Assembly (NCBI RefSeq): GCF_000292245.2
Contig: NZ_ALPT02000049.1
Span: forward strand, 1-31,108
DNA: 31,108 nucleotides
Direction of reading: 5' to 3'
From: Alkalihalobacillus alcalophilus ATCC 27647 = CGMCC 1.3604
Lineage (GTDB): Bacteria > Bacillota > Bacilli > Bacillales > Bacillaceae_D
Position numbers and translations under genes: made by a program. How positions within the stretch are numbered: the first letter of the stretch is position 1; each line of letters opens with the position of its first letter. Under the pieces are notes generated by a model. The model was not told the DNA's origin and searched no databases. It saw only the letters and a program-made list of their open reading frames with translations. This document shows, in pieces, positions 7,538-15,002 of the stretch.

Positions 7538-7930
7538 ATGGGATTCCTTCCTCCAACTTCAAAAAGAGTTCAGTTTAACACTTCAGAAAAGATTAACGAA
7601 AGACTTGCATTAGAAACACAGCATAATATTGAAAAATATCGATATGAGGACAAGGAAGAAATAATGAGAAGACTCGAAGAACTTGATCAAGAATGGTATA
7701 CGGAACGAGTTTTAGAAGCTTCAGCTTCATCTTTCGTTCTCCTTGGAACCTTTTTAGGTCTAACGAGTAACAAAAGGTGGCATTTACTTTCAGGAGTAGT
7801 TGGTTATTTTTTACTCCAACACTCTTTACAATGTTGGTGTCCTCCATTACCTCTAATAAGGGGGCTGGGTATTAGAACTGCTAATGAGATTAATGAAGAA
7901 CGCAATGCTTTACAAACTCTTTTACACTAA
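7538..7930 (+). CDS. YgaP-like (DUF2892) membrane protein
   Basis: This 130-residue protein has a hydrophilic N-terminal half with a charged helix (about residues 15-55), then two membrane segments (about 62-76 and 82-96), then the conserved tail WCPPLPLIRGLGIRTANEINEER. That tail is typical of DUF2892/YgaP-like membrane domains, which occur fused to or beside rhodaneses. The conserved Cys-x-Cys-Pro-Pro may be redox active, but this is not established. AAAGAGGTG precedes the start. It is divergent from the yrk-like operon, which supports a role in sulfur handling at the membrane, and it ends at a strong bidirectional terminator. Confidence 0.8.
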   Translation: MGFLPPTSKRVQFNTSEKINERLALETQHNIEKYRYEDKEEIMRRLEELDQEWYTERVLEASASSFVLLGTFLGLTSNKRWHLLSGVVGYFLLQHSLQCWCPPLPLIRGLGIRTANEINEERNALQTLLH

Positions 7931-7942
7931 ATAATTAGGCAA

Positions 7943-7976
7943 AAAAGACCTCAAACAACAAAGTTTAAGGTCTTTT
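7943..7976. terminator. Bidirectional terminator between convergent genes
   Basis: The stem AAAAGACCT (7943-7951) pairs perfectly with AGGTCTTTT (7968-7976), and AAAC/GTTT inside extends it. A- and T-rich flanks make it usable from both sides. It separates the YgaP-like gene from the redox operon that converges on it. Confidence 0.85.
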
Positions 7977-7991
7977 ACGATGAATTAAGTA

Positions 7992-8249
7992 CTATAAGTT
8001 TTTATAATCTTTTAAAACCAATTCAACTTTTTCGATACCAAATGAGTGTAACGTATGTTGTAGACACCTTTTCATCTTGTATGCGTTAACTTCTGAAATT
8101 AATTCTTCTTCGTGGTTAATAATAACTCGTGATAAATTTTCCTCAAACTCAACTAATTCTAAAGTGGCGCTATCTGGAAACGGGTTAATAAATGGTTGAA
8201 AATCAGCTTTTAATAACAAATTAATTGCTGTAATACGAGGCGTTTTCAC
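7992..8249 (-). CDS. GerMN-like domain, probably the 3' part of a frameshifted gene
   Basis: The 85 residues from a GTG at 8249 have no ribosome binding site. The same frame is open upstream to about 8380 with no ATG, GTG or TTG, and its translation there (EKSVESYTIYLLNGDALEAV) looks like real protein. A one-base gain in the A7 run at 8371-8377 would fuse it to the thioredoxin-like gene upstream, giving 215 residues. The pattern TAINLLLKADF, LELVEFEENLSRVIIN and LQHTLHSFGIEKVELVL resembles the GerMN domain of germination and sporulation lipoproteins, though no signal peptide is present. The domain call is tentative. It is the last gene of the redox operon. Confidence 0.5.
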   Translation of the reverse strand: MKTPRITAINLLLKADFQPFINPFPDSATLELVEFEENLSRVIINHEEELISEVNAYKMKRCLQHTLHSFGIEKVELVLKDYKNL

Positions 8250-8323
8250 TGCTGTTAGATTAGTAAACTCTATGTCTACCGCTTCAAGTGCGTCACCATT
8301 GAGTAAATAGATAGTGTAAGATT

Positions 8324-8638
8324 CTACACTCTTCTCTCGTTTGGCTCCACCACTTGGTAAGGTTGTATGGTTTTTTTAGTTTTAAGGAGTTGTATTACCT
8401 CGTCTGTTTCCTTAAATTCCTCAATCCGATAAACTTCTTTTCCATTTTTATCTCGAAACAACGTAGTAGGATTATTATTTATCCCTGCCTCATTCGTTAC
8501 CTCAGGTTCTTGATCAATAAACACAATCGAAAATGTTAGCTCAGGTAATAAGGTAGTAACCTCTCCCAAAACATGCCGCATCGTTCTACCTAAGGGACAA
8601 GCTGACATCGTAAATAAAGTGAAGCTAGTTATTTTCAT
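8324..8638 (-). CDS. Monothiol thioredoxin-like protein
   Basis: This 104-residue protein looks like a thioredoxin fold. Strand FTLFTMSACPLGRTMRH places a single cysteine (Cys14) where the CxxC motif would begin, SIVFIDQEPEVTNEAG is the second strand and helix, and NNNPTTLFRDKNG gives the cis-proline loop. With Gly at the second position of the pair it cannot form a normal dithiol, so it may act through glutathione-like mixed disulfides or a persulfide. The ATG overlaps the histidine kinase stop as ATGA, with GGAGGAGG just upstream, so the two are translationally coupled. The reading frame near its end contains an A7 run, and the 3' part may belong to a longer fused protein (see the downstream entry). 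Confidence 0.65.
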   Translation of the reverse strand: MKITSFTLFTMSACPLGRTMRHVLGEVTTLLPELTFSIVFIDQEPEVTNEAGINNNPTTLFRDKNGKEVYRIEEFKETDEVIQLLKTKKTIQPYQVVEPNERRV

Positions 8639-9732
8639 GCATCCTCCTCCTGCTCTGTCGGTAACGTAAACCAAAAGGTATGAACATTTTGACTCGTTTT
8701 CAGGCCCACTTCTCCGTTATGACCTTTAATAATTTCTTTGACGATCGATAGTCCTAACCCAGCCCCTCCTAAACTACGATTCCGCGAAAGGTCAATTCGA
8801 TAGAAACGTTCAAAAAGTTGTCTCTGATCTTCAACTGGAATAGGCAGCCCTTCATTTTCCACTTGAACTTGGTAGCCTTTTTCACTCATAAAACCTTTAA
8901 TCTCCATCCATCCCCCCTTATCATATTTGAGGACGTTTTCAATTAGATTGGTTAAGACCTGTTTCAATCCCTTTTTCTCAGCGTGTAACTGTTTATCTTC
9001 TACGCTAACCTTGATTTGGATCGATTGTTTCTGAAGTTCTAAGCGAAAAATTTCAACTTGGCTTTCAATGAGATGACGAATAGATAAGCACTCATAATTT
9101 ACAGAGCTGCCATATTCATTTTTCCAAACATTAAGTTGTTGCAATTGTTCAACAAGACTTGTAAGCCTCTTCGACTCTTCGAAAAGAGAATCGTATAGCT
9201 CTTGATTTCCATTTATTACTCCCGATCTTAACGCCTCTAAATAGCCATTGATATTGGTTAAAGGAGTTCTTAACTCATGAGCAACATCTTGGGTCATTTT
9301 CTCACGAGATTCCTCTACTTTTTTTATTTTCCTTATCATCTCATTAAAGTGCCTTGATAATTGCCCGATTTCATCAGAATTTTTGTTATAAATAATCACT
9401 GGATCGTTCCCTTTTGCAATCTCTCTTGTCACCTCCGTTAATGTACTTAGTGGGTATAATAATGAACGAATGAAATAAAAATGAACGACCGCAGCAATGA
9501 AGATGGAGAGAATAACAGCGTAAACCAGGTAAGAATCCAATTGATTTGTAAAACCCAACCTTTGTTCAGCTGAAAGAGAATTTTCTTGTTCTATTAAATA
9601 GCAAGCAAAATCTTTTACAGATACACCAACAATCCAAATGACCAGTCCGACAACGATGCTATTTATCACCGTTAGCTTCAACATAAGGTTTATTTTTGTC
9701 ATTCTTTTTACGATTTGTTTAAAAGGCAACAA
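8635..9732 (-). CDS. Sensor histidine kinase with short cysteine-containing outer loop
   Basis: This 365-residue kinase has two membrane segments (about residues 22-37 and 70-88) enclosing a loop of about 32 residues with one cysteine (Cys44, in VKDFACYLIEQEN). A HAMP linker (about 89-140), HisKA with His152 in DVAHELRTPL, and a HATPase with GGAGLGLSIVKEII follow. Its partner is the OmpR-type regulator upstream, overlapping by 14 bp. The loop is too small for a folded sensor domain, so the signal is probably read in or next to the membrane; sensing through the cysteine is my inference from the thiol-redox operon. The start is TTG at 9732; an ATG at 9702 is possible. Confidence 0.88.
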   Translation of the reverse strand: MLPFKQIVKRMTKINLMLKLTVINSIVVGLVIWIVGVSVKDFACYLIEQENSLSAEQRLGFTNQLDSYLVYAVILSIFIAAVVHFYFIRSLLYPLSTLTEVTREIAKGNDPVIIYNKNSDEIGQLSRHFNEMIRKIKKVEESREKMTQDVAHELRTPLTNINGYLEALRSGVINGNQELYDSLFEESKRLTSLVEQLQQLNVWKNEYGSSVNYECLSIRHLIESQVEIFRLELQKQSIQIKVSVEDKQLHAEKKGLKQVLTNLIENVLKYDKGGWMEIKGFMSEKGYQVQVENEGLPIPVEDQRQLFERFYRIDLSRNRSLGGAGLGLSIVKEIIKGHNGEVGLKTSQNVHTFWFTLPTEQEEDA

Positions 9733-10408
9733 ACTGATACCCCATGCCCCGAACTGTTTTAATACAATCTGGAGCGTCTACTTGCTCTAGTTTTTCCCTA
9801 AGATTTCGGATATGGACATCAATTGTCCGATTCGTAATATCTTTCTCAACATTTGGATAAAGTTCCTCGATCATCTGTTCTCTTGATAAGATTTGATTCG
9901 GGTGCTTCATGAACATGTATAGTAATTTGCTTTCATTATTTGTTAAAAAAAGTTTCGTTCCATTAAAATTCACTTCTCCCTTTAAAGGCTTCACTGTGAT
10001 CCCTTGAAAACTAATTTTATTACAACGATTCTCTGTTCGACGCAGCACCGTTTCGACGCGAGCAACAAGTTCATTGGGACTAAATGGCTTTGTTATATAG
10101 TCATCTGCCCCCATTCTGAGTCCATTAATCCGATCCTTTTCTTCCACCTTGGCTGTAACCATGATAATCGGACTATCACTTTTCTTCTCTGTCCTAATCC
10201 ATTTACAAACCTCTTCTCCACTGACTTCAGGAAGCATTAAATCAATGATCGTAAAACACGGATCGTACCGCTCAAACATGTCTATGCCTTGTTTGCCGTC
10301 TCCCGCCTCCCACACATCATAACCTTCTTTTTCAAGATAGATCTTAATTAATTGTCTTATTTTATGATCATCTTCTACAATTAAAATAGATTTGCCCTTA
10401 GTGTTCAC
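9719..10408 (-). CDS. OmpR-family response regulator
   Basis: This 229-residue regulator has an N-terminal receiver domain with phosphoacceptor Asp56 (TIIDLMLP) and Lys in ITKPFSP, and a C-terminal winged helix with DVHIRNLREKLE and IKTVRGMGYQF. It would act as a DNA-binding dimer, phosphorylated by the kinase encoded next. The GTG at 10408 is preferred because TGGAGG lies seven bases upstream; an in-frame ATG at 10423 has no such site. It follows the thioredoxin gene by 21 bp. Candidate binding sites for an OmpR-type protein with 11-bp spacing exist at 17362-17411, but no link is shown. Confidence 0.92.
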   Translation of the reverse strand: MNTKGKSILIVEDDHKIRQLIKIYLEKEGYDVWEAGDGKQGIDMFERYDPCFTIIDLMLPEVSGEEVCKWIRTEKKSDSPIIMVTAKVEEKDRINGLRMGADDYITKPFSPNELVARVETVLRRTENRCNKISFQGITVKPLKGEVNFNGTKLFLTNNESKLLYMFMKHPNQILSREQMIEELYPNVEKDITNRTIDVHIRNLREKLEQVDAPDCIKTVRGMGYQFVAF

Positions 10409-10429
10409 TCCGAACCTCCACATCTCGTA

Positions 10430-10990
10430 TTAATTAATATTGTTTATCATTGTCTCCATCATTTCATAAGACATGGGCCCAATTACTTTATTTTGAACTA
10501 ACCCCTCAGTATCAATGACATAAGTTGTTGGTATAGAGTAAGCTTGGTACATCGCTCCAATATCACCATCGACATCTAATACAACTGGAAATGTCAATTG
10601 AAATTCCTCATACACAAAAGGCCTTACCGCATCTTTATTTCGCTCTTGAGTTGTTAAATTAACTGCCAATATTGTAACTCCATCATTCTTATGCTTCTCA
10701 TAGTAGTCTTGCATATGGGGCATTTCAGCTCGACATGGTGGGCACCAAGTTGCCCATAAGTTTAGGATTACTTTTTCCCCTCTAAAGTCTGATAACTTCA
10801 ATGGCTCTCCTTCTAATGTTTCTAATTCAAAGTCCGGTGCCAAATTTCCTTGGTTTAATCCTACTTCAACATCTACTACAGTCGTTTCACTATTCGGTTC
10901 ATTCCCACTTTCTCCACGTAAATCCATTAAACCCCATCCTATTAGCCCAACTAAAAGGAGGATCACAATCAAATTCTTTTGTTTTTTCAT
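10430..10990 (-). CDS. Membrane-anchored TlpA/ResA-type thiol-disulfide oxidoreductase
   Basis: This 186-residue protein has an N-terminal transmembrane anchor (about residues 7-22) and an extracytoplasmic thioredoxin domain with NLWATWCPPCRAEMPHM (Cys83, Cys86). The cis-proline loop is SIPTTYVID, and the APDFELETLEGEPLKLSDFRGE start is characteristic of the ResA/TlpA/AhpC-TSA group. Family members reduce disulfides outside the cell with electrons from CcdA. The ccdA gene is next upstream (17 bp), which fits exactly. Specific targets, such as c-type cytochrome apoproteins, are not shown by the window. Confidence 0.92.
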   Translation of the reverse strand: MKKQKNLIVILLLVGLIGWGLMDLRGESGNEPNSETTVVDVEVGLNQGNLAPDFELETLEGEPLKLSDFRGEKVILNLWATWCPPCRAEMPHMQDYYEKHKNDGVTILAVNLTTQERNKDAVRPFVYEEFQLTFPVVLDVDGDIGAMYQAYSIPTTYVIDTEGLVQNKVIGPMSYEMMETMINNIN

Positions 10991-11007
10991 CTTTTATTTT
11001 CCTTTCC

Positions 11008-11724
11008 TTAACCAAAATAGGTGAAAGTTGCAAGCCAAGCACTAATCCTTTGAAATTGACCTGTAAATAGAAGCAAACCTAAGCTGATTAAAATCCAACC
11101 ATTAACTACACTCAATTTAGGTAAGATTGAATTAATATTCCTTACAACTTTCAATGAATAGGTCACAAGTATTGATACCATTAAAAATGGTATCCCCAAT
11201 CCTAATGAGTACACTGACAATAAAATCACACCACTACTTACTGTTTCGTGCGAGGCTGCTAATAATAAAATAGAGGATAAAACAACACCTACACATGGAC
11301 TCCATCCAAATGCAAAAGCCATTCCAATTAAAAAGGAAGGTCCTGCACCTGCCCTTTTAGATTGCATATGTATTCTTTTTTCCCTCATAAGGAATTTGAG
11401 TTGTAAAAGGCCTACCATTTGAAGTCCAAAGATGATAATAAGGAGTCCGCTTATTTTTTCAACAATGTTTCTATTTTCCATAAACATTTGACCTATGAAA
11501 CTTGCGGATACTCCTAAAAGGACGAAGATGATACTAAATCCCAAAATAAAGCTTATTGATCTAGTAAATACTAGTTTCTTATTTACATTGACCTTATCAG
11601 AGACTGTAGAACCTGTTAACGTAGAAATGTAAGCAGGAAGTAATGGAAATACACATGGTGATAAGAAAGAAAGCAGTCCTGCAGTAAAGGCTACTAAAAT
11701 GGATAAATTATCGATTTTTCTCAC
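11008..11724 (-). CDS. ccdA: CcdA-type transmembrane thiol electron carrier
   Basis: This 238-residue protein has six predicted membrane segments and both conserved cysteine motifs of CcdA/DsbD-beta: LSPCVFPLLP (Cys24) and GWSPCVGVVL (Cys144). CcdA passes electrons from cytoplasmic thioredoxin across the membrane to extracytoplasmic thioredoxin-like proteins such as ResA. The start is a GTG with AAGGAAAAG upstream. It overlaps the Lgt-like gene by 17 bp and precedes the TlpA/ResA gene, forming a complete reducing pathway. Confidence 0.95.
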   Translation of the reverse strand: MRKIDNLSILVAFTAGLLSFLSPCVFPLLPAYISTLTGSTVSDKVNVNKKLVFTRSISFILGFSIIFVLLGVSASFIGQMFMENRNIVEKISGLLIIIFGLQMVGLLQLKFLMREKRIHMQSKRAGAGPSFLIGMAFAFGWSPCVGVVLSSILLLAASHETVSSGVILLSVYSLGLGIPFLMVSILVTYSLKVVRNINSILPKLSVVNGWILISLGLLLFTGQFQRISAWLATFTYFG

Positions 11725-12370
11725 CTCTTTTCCTTTTCTGCACGATTAGTATAAGTAGAGCTAACAGGATAAAGCCAATTTGGAGATTTGTGAACCCAAG
11801 AATAACTGGTTTTATATGAGTCAAATAACCTAAAAAGATTTGACCTAGACTATAAATTAATAGGCTGTTGGATAATCCTTTTCCAAGATCAATTTCTTTA
11901 TTCTTCAACATGACAACTATCAGCCACCCAGCTAAAAAAATTTGACCAGAGTAGTAAATATAATTTGTATGGAATAAATAAATAAAATAAGTTGCGCTCC
12001 CTGCAAGCCAACCACTGAAAGTAAGATTCACATACGTTACTATTCCTACGCTCTGCTTAGTAGATTGAAAGTAAATATAAATGAAGCCCATTAGAATTCC
12101 TAACAACATTCCTTTTTGACCACCATCAAAATAAAGAATCCCCAGTGGATAGGCAAAAGCATGAACCGGATTGAATAATACATAACTTAGTTTCCAAACT
12201 ATAAATCCATAAAGTAACGCATTAAATATAGTATCTAATAATGGTTTCTTGTCTAAATTTAATCGACTTAAACGAATGTTCATTGCTAGATAGGCTACTA
12301 CTAGTGCACCTCCAATAAAGATCCATTTGATAGGCAAACGTATCGAACCAATAATTAAAAACTCCTCCAT
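11708..12370 (-). CDS. Lgt-like multi-pass membrane protein
   Basis: This 220-residue protein has about seven hydrophobic segments. Its arrangement recalls prolipoprotein diacylglyceryl transferase: IKWIFIGGALVVAYLA, then YGFIVWKLSYVLFNP, then FDGGQKGMLLGILMGF in place of the usual WEGG-SFHGGLLGG. The histidine and arginines that are essential in Lgt are not visible, so it is probably not an active diacylglyceryl transferase. It is co-transcribed with ccdA (17-bp overlap) and tlpA. A role in membrane delivery for the thiol pathway is possible but not supported by direct evidence. Confidence 0.6.
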   Translation of the reverse strand: MEEFLIIGSIRLPIKWIFIGGALVVAYLAMNIRLSRLNLDKKPLLDTIFNALLYGFIVWKLSYVLFNPVHAFAYPLGILYFDGGQKGMLLGILMGFIYIYFQSTKQSVGIVTYVNLTFSGWLAGSATYFIYLFHTNYIYYSGQIFLAGWLIVVMLKNKEIDLGKGLSNSLLIYSLGQIFLGYLTHIKPVILGFTNLQIGFILLALLILIVQKRKRGEKNR

Positions 12371-12429
12371 AATGCTCCTCCTTTATCTTCAGTTATACTT
12401 TGTGAATATTAAGAAACGTTTAAGAAAAT

Positions 12430-12455
12430 AAAAAAGTGCATTTTCACATGCACTT
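12430..12455 (-). terminator. Terminator upstream of the Lgt-like/ccdA operon
   Basis: AAGTGCA (12434-12440) pairs with TGCACTT (12449-12455). On the minus strand the stem is followed by TTTTTTATTTT. It would end transcription arriving from the CstR-like promoter at 12711-12755 and so separate the small ORF from ccdA, unless it works as an attenuator. Confidence 0.65.
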
Positions 12456-12506
12456 CTCCATGACTCTTTAGATAAATAAAGAACCCTCCATAATTAACAA
12501 TATATC

Positions 12507-12683
12507 CTAAAAAATTGAGAGTACAGTACCCATAATACTATAGATAATAAATATAGCTCCTACCAGGAACCAAAGATAAACAGCTGGTCATATTGGAGGC
12601 GATACTTTAACCTTTTTACCATCTGTTGTCCCTTTATTCATTCCTCACTGGTTAGTTGAACAACTTTTTTCTTCATTCTTCAT
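12507..12683 (-). pseudogene. Small single-span membrane protein with two in-frame TGA codons
   Basis: From the ATG at 12683 (GGGAGTGGTG upstream) one frame runs 58 codons to TAG at 12507, interrupted by TGA at 12647-12645 and 12590-12588. Read through, it gives a hydrophilic start with KSCSTNQ, a basic stretch DGKKVKVSPPI, and a membrane segment PAVYLWFLVGAIFIIYSIMG. The frame, the site and the promoter with a double operator suggest a once functional gene. Each TGA would be TGG (tryptophan) after one G-to-A change; NQW and PPIWPAVYLW look natural. A second ATG at 12641 lies between the stops. I do not recognise the family. Confidence 0.45.
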
Positions 12684-12710
12684 AAGATGCACCACTCCCT
12701 CTACTAAATA

Positions 12711-12755
12711 ATACCCTAATAGGTACAGTTTATACCTATTAGGGTATGTGATCAA
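12711..12755 (-). promoter_or_regulatory. Double CstR-like operator and promoter
   Basis: ATACCCTAATAGGTA (12711-12725) and its exact inverse TACCTATTAGGGTAT (12733-12747) form perfect 15-bp arms around a 7-nt centre. Each arm is itself a variant of the 1210-1225 operator. On the minus strand TTGATC (12755-12750) and TATAAA (12734-12729) flank the upstream copy with the same 15-nt gap as at 1207-1233; the second copy covers the transcript start. It controls the small ORF at 12507-12683. Confidence 0.65.
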
Positions 12756-12922
12756 CTAAATTTTAATTGTTTCACATATTTGATGAATTAAAAAGCCGAT
12801 TTCTACGTTAGGCGTACTTTACGTTGAAAGTAGTTAGATTCCCAATTCCTGGATCTAATTTTAATAGTGACTTTTAAATCACTGCTAACCGTTAGCTGAT
12901 GTAGGTTAATCTGAATCAATTC
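12756..12922. other. Intergenic region with no recognisable gene
   Basis: Between the operator and the end of the MFS gene both strands are full of stops. I see no ribosome binding site, terminator or recognisable protein remnant here. Confidence 0.5.
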
Positions 12923-14218
12923 TCAAACATCAGACTCTTCTCTTCTTTTTCCCTTCCTTCTAGACCAAATCACCACAGGAATCAGTAGTAAAGACAATCC
13001 GCCTCCAGCTAGTGACAATATTGTATAGCTCATATTAGCTACAATCATTCCAGACATAGCTCCACCAGAAGCACCTGCTAATGCGATGAAAACATCCACT
13101 GTCCCTTGAGTCTTAGCACGTTGTGATGCAGCAGTCGAATCAACAATCTGAGCTGTTCCACTTATTAAACCAAAGTTCCACCCTACCCCTAGTAAGGAAA
13201 GAGCTATGATTAAGACAAGAATAGAATCACTTGGCGCAAATGCTGCCAACAAACCTGCTAATAGAAGCGTGAATCCAGCAGCTATCGCCATCGCAGTTCG
13301 ACCAATCTTATCCACAAGTACACCTGTAACCAATGAAGGAAGATACATCGACCCAATATGGATACCAATAACAAGACCAATTGCGCCAAGTCCATGACCA
13401 TGATGGGTCATATGAATAGGTGTCATCGTCATAATAGCAATCATGACCATTTGTGATAGAATCATAACTGTTGCCCCGACCGCAATACCTCTTTTATTTT
13501 CGTCTAAATCAGTTTCTTTCAAAGTCAAAGTCTCATCATTTGGCTCTTGCTTATAGACTTCCATTTTTCTCACTAATAAAAACGGATCAGGGCGAAGCAT
13601 GAGGAAAATAATGAATCCAGCTAAGAGAAAGGCAACTCCCGATAATAGGAAAGGACCAGCAAGTGCTGGGATCCCAATAGCAGTAGCAAAAACCCCCATG
13701 ACACCAACTAAATTGGGCCCCGCAAATGCACCAAATGTGACCGAAACCATCGCAATACTTATAGCTGTTGCACGCTGGTTTTTCTCTGCTAAGTCAGTAC
13801 CTGCATATCGAGCTTGTAAATTGGTCGCTGTACCCGCACCATAAATTAGCAAGAATACAAATAAAAGAAAAATACTATTCACTATAGCAGCAATGACAAC
13901 TCCCATAGCCCCTAGTCCTCCGACGACAAAACCTGTAGTTAGACCGATACGACGACCATATCGTTGAGAAAGCCTTCCGACTGCAAAAGCAGCTCCAGCT
14001 GAACCCACCGTAAATAATGCAGCTGGCATTCCTGCAAATGCATCAGTGCCCATCATCTCTTGTGCAAGAAGTGCACCCACAGTAATACCAGCTGCTAACC
14101 CAGCACCGCCAAAGATTTGAGAAATACTCACAATGAGCAACGTCTGTTTGTAGAGCATTCGTTGTTTCACCGGAGAATCTATATAACTTTTGATTAATTC
14201 ATCGTCTCTACTAGACAT
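12923..14218 (-). CDS. MFS transporter, intact
   Basis: This 431-residue major facilitator protein has twelve predicted membrane segments. It shows motif-A-like GRLSQRYGRRIGLTTGF after helix 2 and its weaker counterpart GVLVDKIGRTAMAIAAG in the second half, with a hydrophilic central loop (about residues 215-240). The start at 14218 has GAAGGTG six bases upstream; a GTG three codons earlier is less likely. The substrate cannot be told from sequence. It lies 69 bp downstream of an MFS fragment and may have belonged to the same ancestral cluster. Confidence 0.9.
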   Translation of the reverse strand: MSSRDDELIKSYIDSPVKQRMLYKQTLLIVSISQIFGGAGLAAGITVGALLAQEMMGTDAFAGMPAALFTVGSAGAAFAVGRLSQRYGRRIGLTTGFVVGGLGAMGVVIAAIVNSIFLLFVFLLIYGAGTATNLQARYAGTDLAEKNQRATAISIAMVSVTFGAFAGPNLVGVMGVFATAIGIPALAGPFLLSGVAFLLAGFIIFLMLRPDPFLLVRKMEVYKQEPNDETLTLKETDLDENKRGIAVGATVMILSQMVMIAIMTMTPIHMTHHGHGLGAIGLVIGIHIGSMYLPSLVTGVLVDKIGRTAMAIAAGFTLLLAGLLAAFAPSDSILVLIIALSLLGVGWNFGLISGTAQIVDSTAASQRAKTQGTVDVFIALAGASGGAMSGMIVANMSYTILSLAGGGLSLLLIPVVIWSRRKGKRREESDV

Positions 14219-14287
14219 TATATACACCTTCTTCTCATATGAACGATTTCTCCACTCTGTTTTTATATCTTAGTTAAGACTAGCTAG

Positions 14288-14731
14288 TTAAGATTTACTA
14301 GGTTGTTTTAACGTTTCAGACATACGAAAATACAAATTAATACCAGCAATTAAAGGGAAAATTGCAACAAGGCCTATTGCCCAATTAATATTCAACATAT
14401 CTGTAAGTAGACCCGCAAAAAGTGCTCCGAATGCATACCCGCTATCTCGCCAGAAACGATAGACACCCATCGAAGAAGCTCTCCATGTTGGATGAGCAAC
14501 ATCACCAAGAGCTGCTTGTAAAGTAGGGTATACCATTGCTGTTCCTACCCCTAATAACACTGCACCAATCGTCCACCACCAGAATGCCGTACCAATTAAG
14601 ATCCACCAAATTGCAATTGCTTGTGTGATCATTCCGTATACAATCAAACCTCTTCGACCAATTCGGTCACTCAATGCTCCGGGTATCAAAAATATAGGAA
14701 ATCTCCATACCAAGCCTTTTTGATTCTTCAA
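14288..14731 (-). pseudogene. C-terminal MFS fragment joined to an unrelated start
   Basis: From about 14683 down to 14288 the frame encodes the second half of an MFS transporter: PGALSDRIGRRGLIVYG (motif A), then about five membrane segments and the end SETLKQPSKS. The first 16 codons of the open frame are read from the neighbouring MBL gene in the wrong frame. Roughly 250 N-terminal residues expected of an MFS protein are gone. It has no ribosome binding site of its own and is not a working transporter. Confidence 0.8.
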
Positions 14732-14849
14732 TATAAAAGTCTACATCTTCTAGTAGAGGGTCTACAATTGCCCCAGTAGATTGACCACCACATCCGAAAA
14801 AGTATGAAGCAGCAATCGGCTCACTGTGTAGATACTGTCTAAAAATCAT
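14667..14849 (-). pseudogene. N-terminal fragment of an MBL-fold hydrolase
   Basis: Starting at an ATG with AGGAGG upstream, 56 residues match the start of a persulfide-dioxygenase-like MBL protein: IFRQYLHSEPIAASYFFGCGG, AIVDPLLEDVDFYIEESKRLGMEISYIFDT. Intact relatives continue directly with H-x-H-A-D-H, the metal site. Here the reading runs into RSIE and a stop at the junction near 14683. The metal site and all later parts are lost. This is a deletion scar joining an MBL gene to an MFS gene. Confidence 0.8.
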
Positions 14850-14966
14850 TAAAATAACCTCCTAAAATTAATCTTTCATATTTAAACTTAGTATAAATCC
14901 ATTTCAGTAATAGGTGAAATGCATTATTATTATATTAGTTATGCATTATGCGTATAATAATTAGTT

Positions 14967-15002
14967 AAAATAAAAAAAGCAACTGACTCTGCAGCTGCTT
15001 TT
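14967..15002 (-). terminator. Terminator of the selD remnant
   Basis: AAAAGCAACTG (14975-14985) pairs with CAGCTGCTTTT (14992-15002) over 11 bp with one G-U pair. On the minus strand it is followed by TTTTTTTATTTT. It overlaps the selD stop codon, suggesting the original 3' end of selD is preserved. Confidence 0.75.

Noticed and set aside
12507..12683. Selenocysteine protein, given two TGA codons near a selD gene
   Set aside because: selD is truncated here, no SECIS-like hairpin is obvious after the TGAs, and both fit tryptophan codons better.
13206..13844. Open frames on the plus strand opposite the MFS gene
   Set aside because: They are antisense to a clear transporter and have the composition of mirrored hydrophobic codons.
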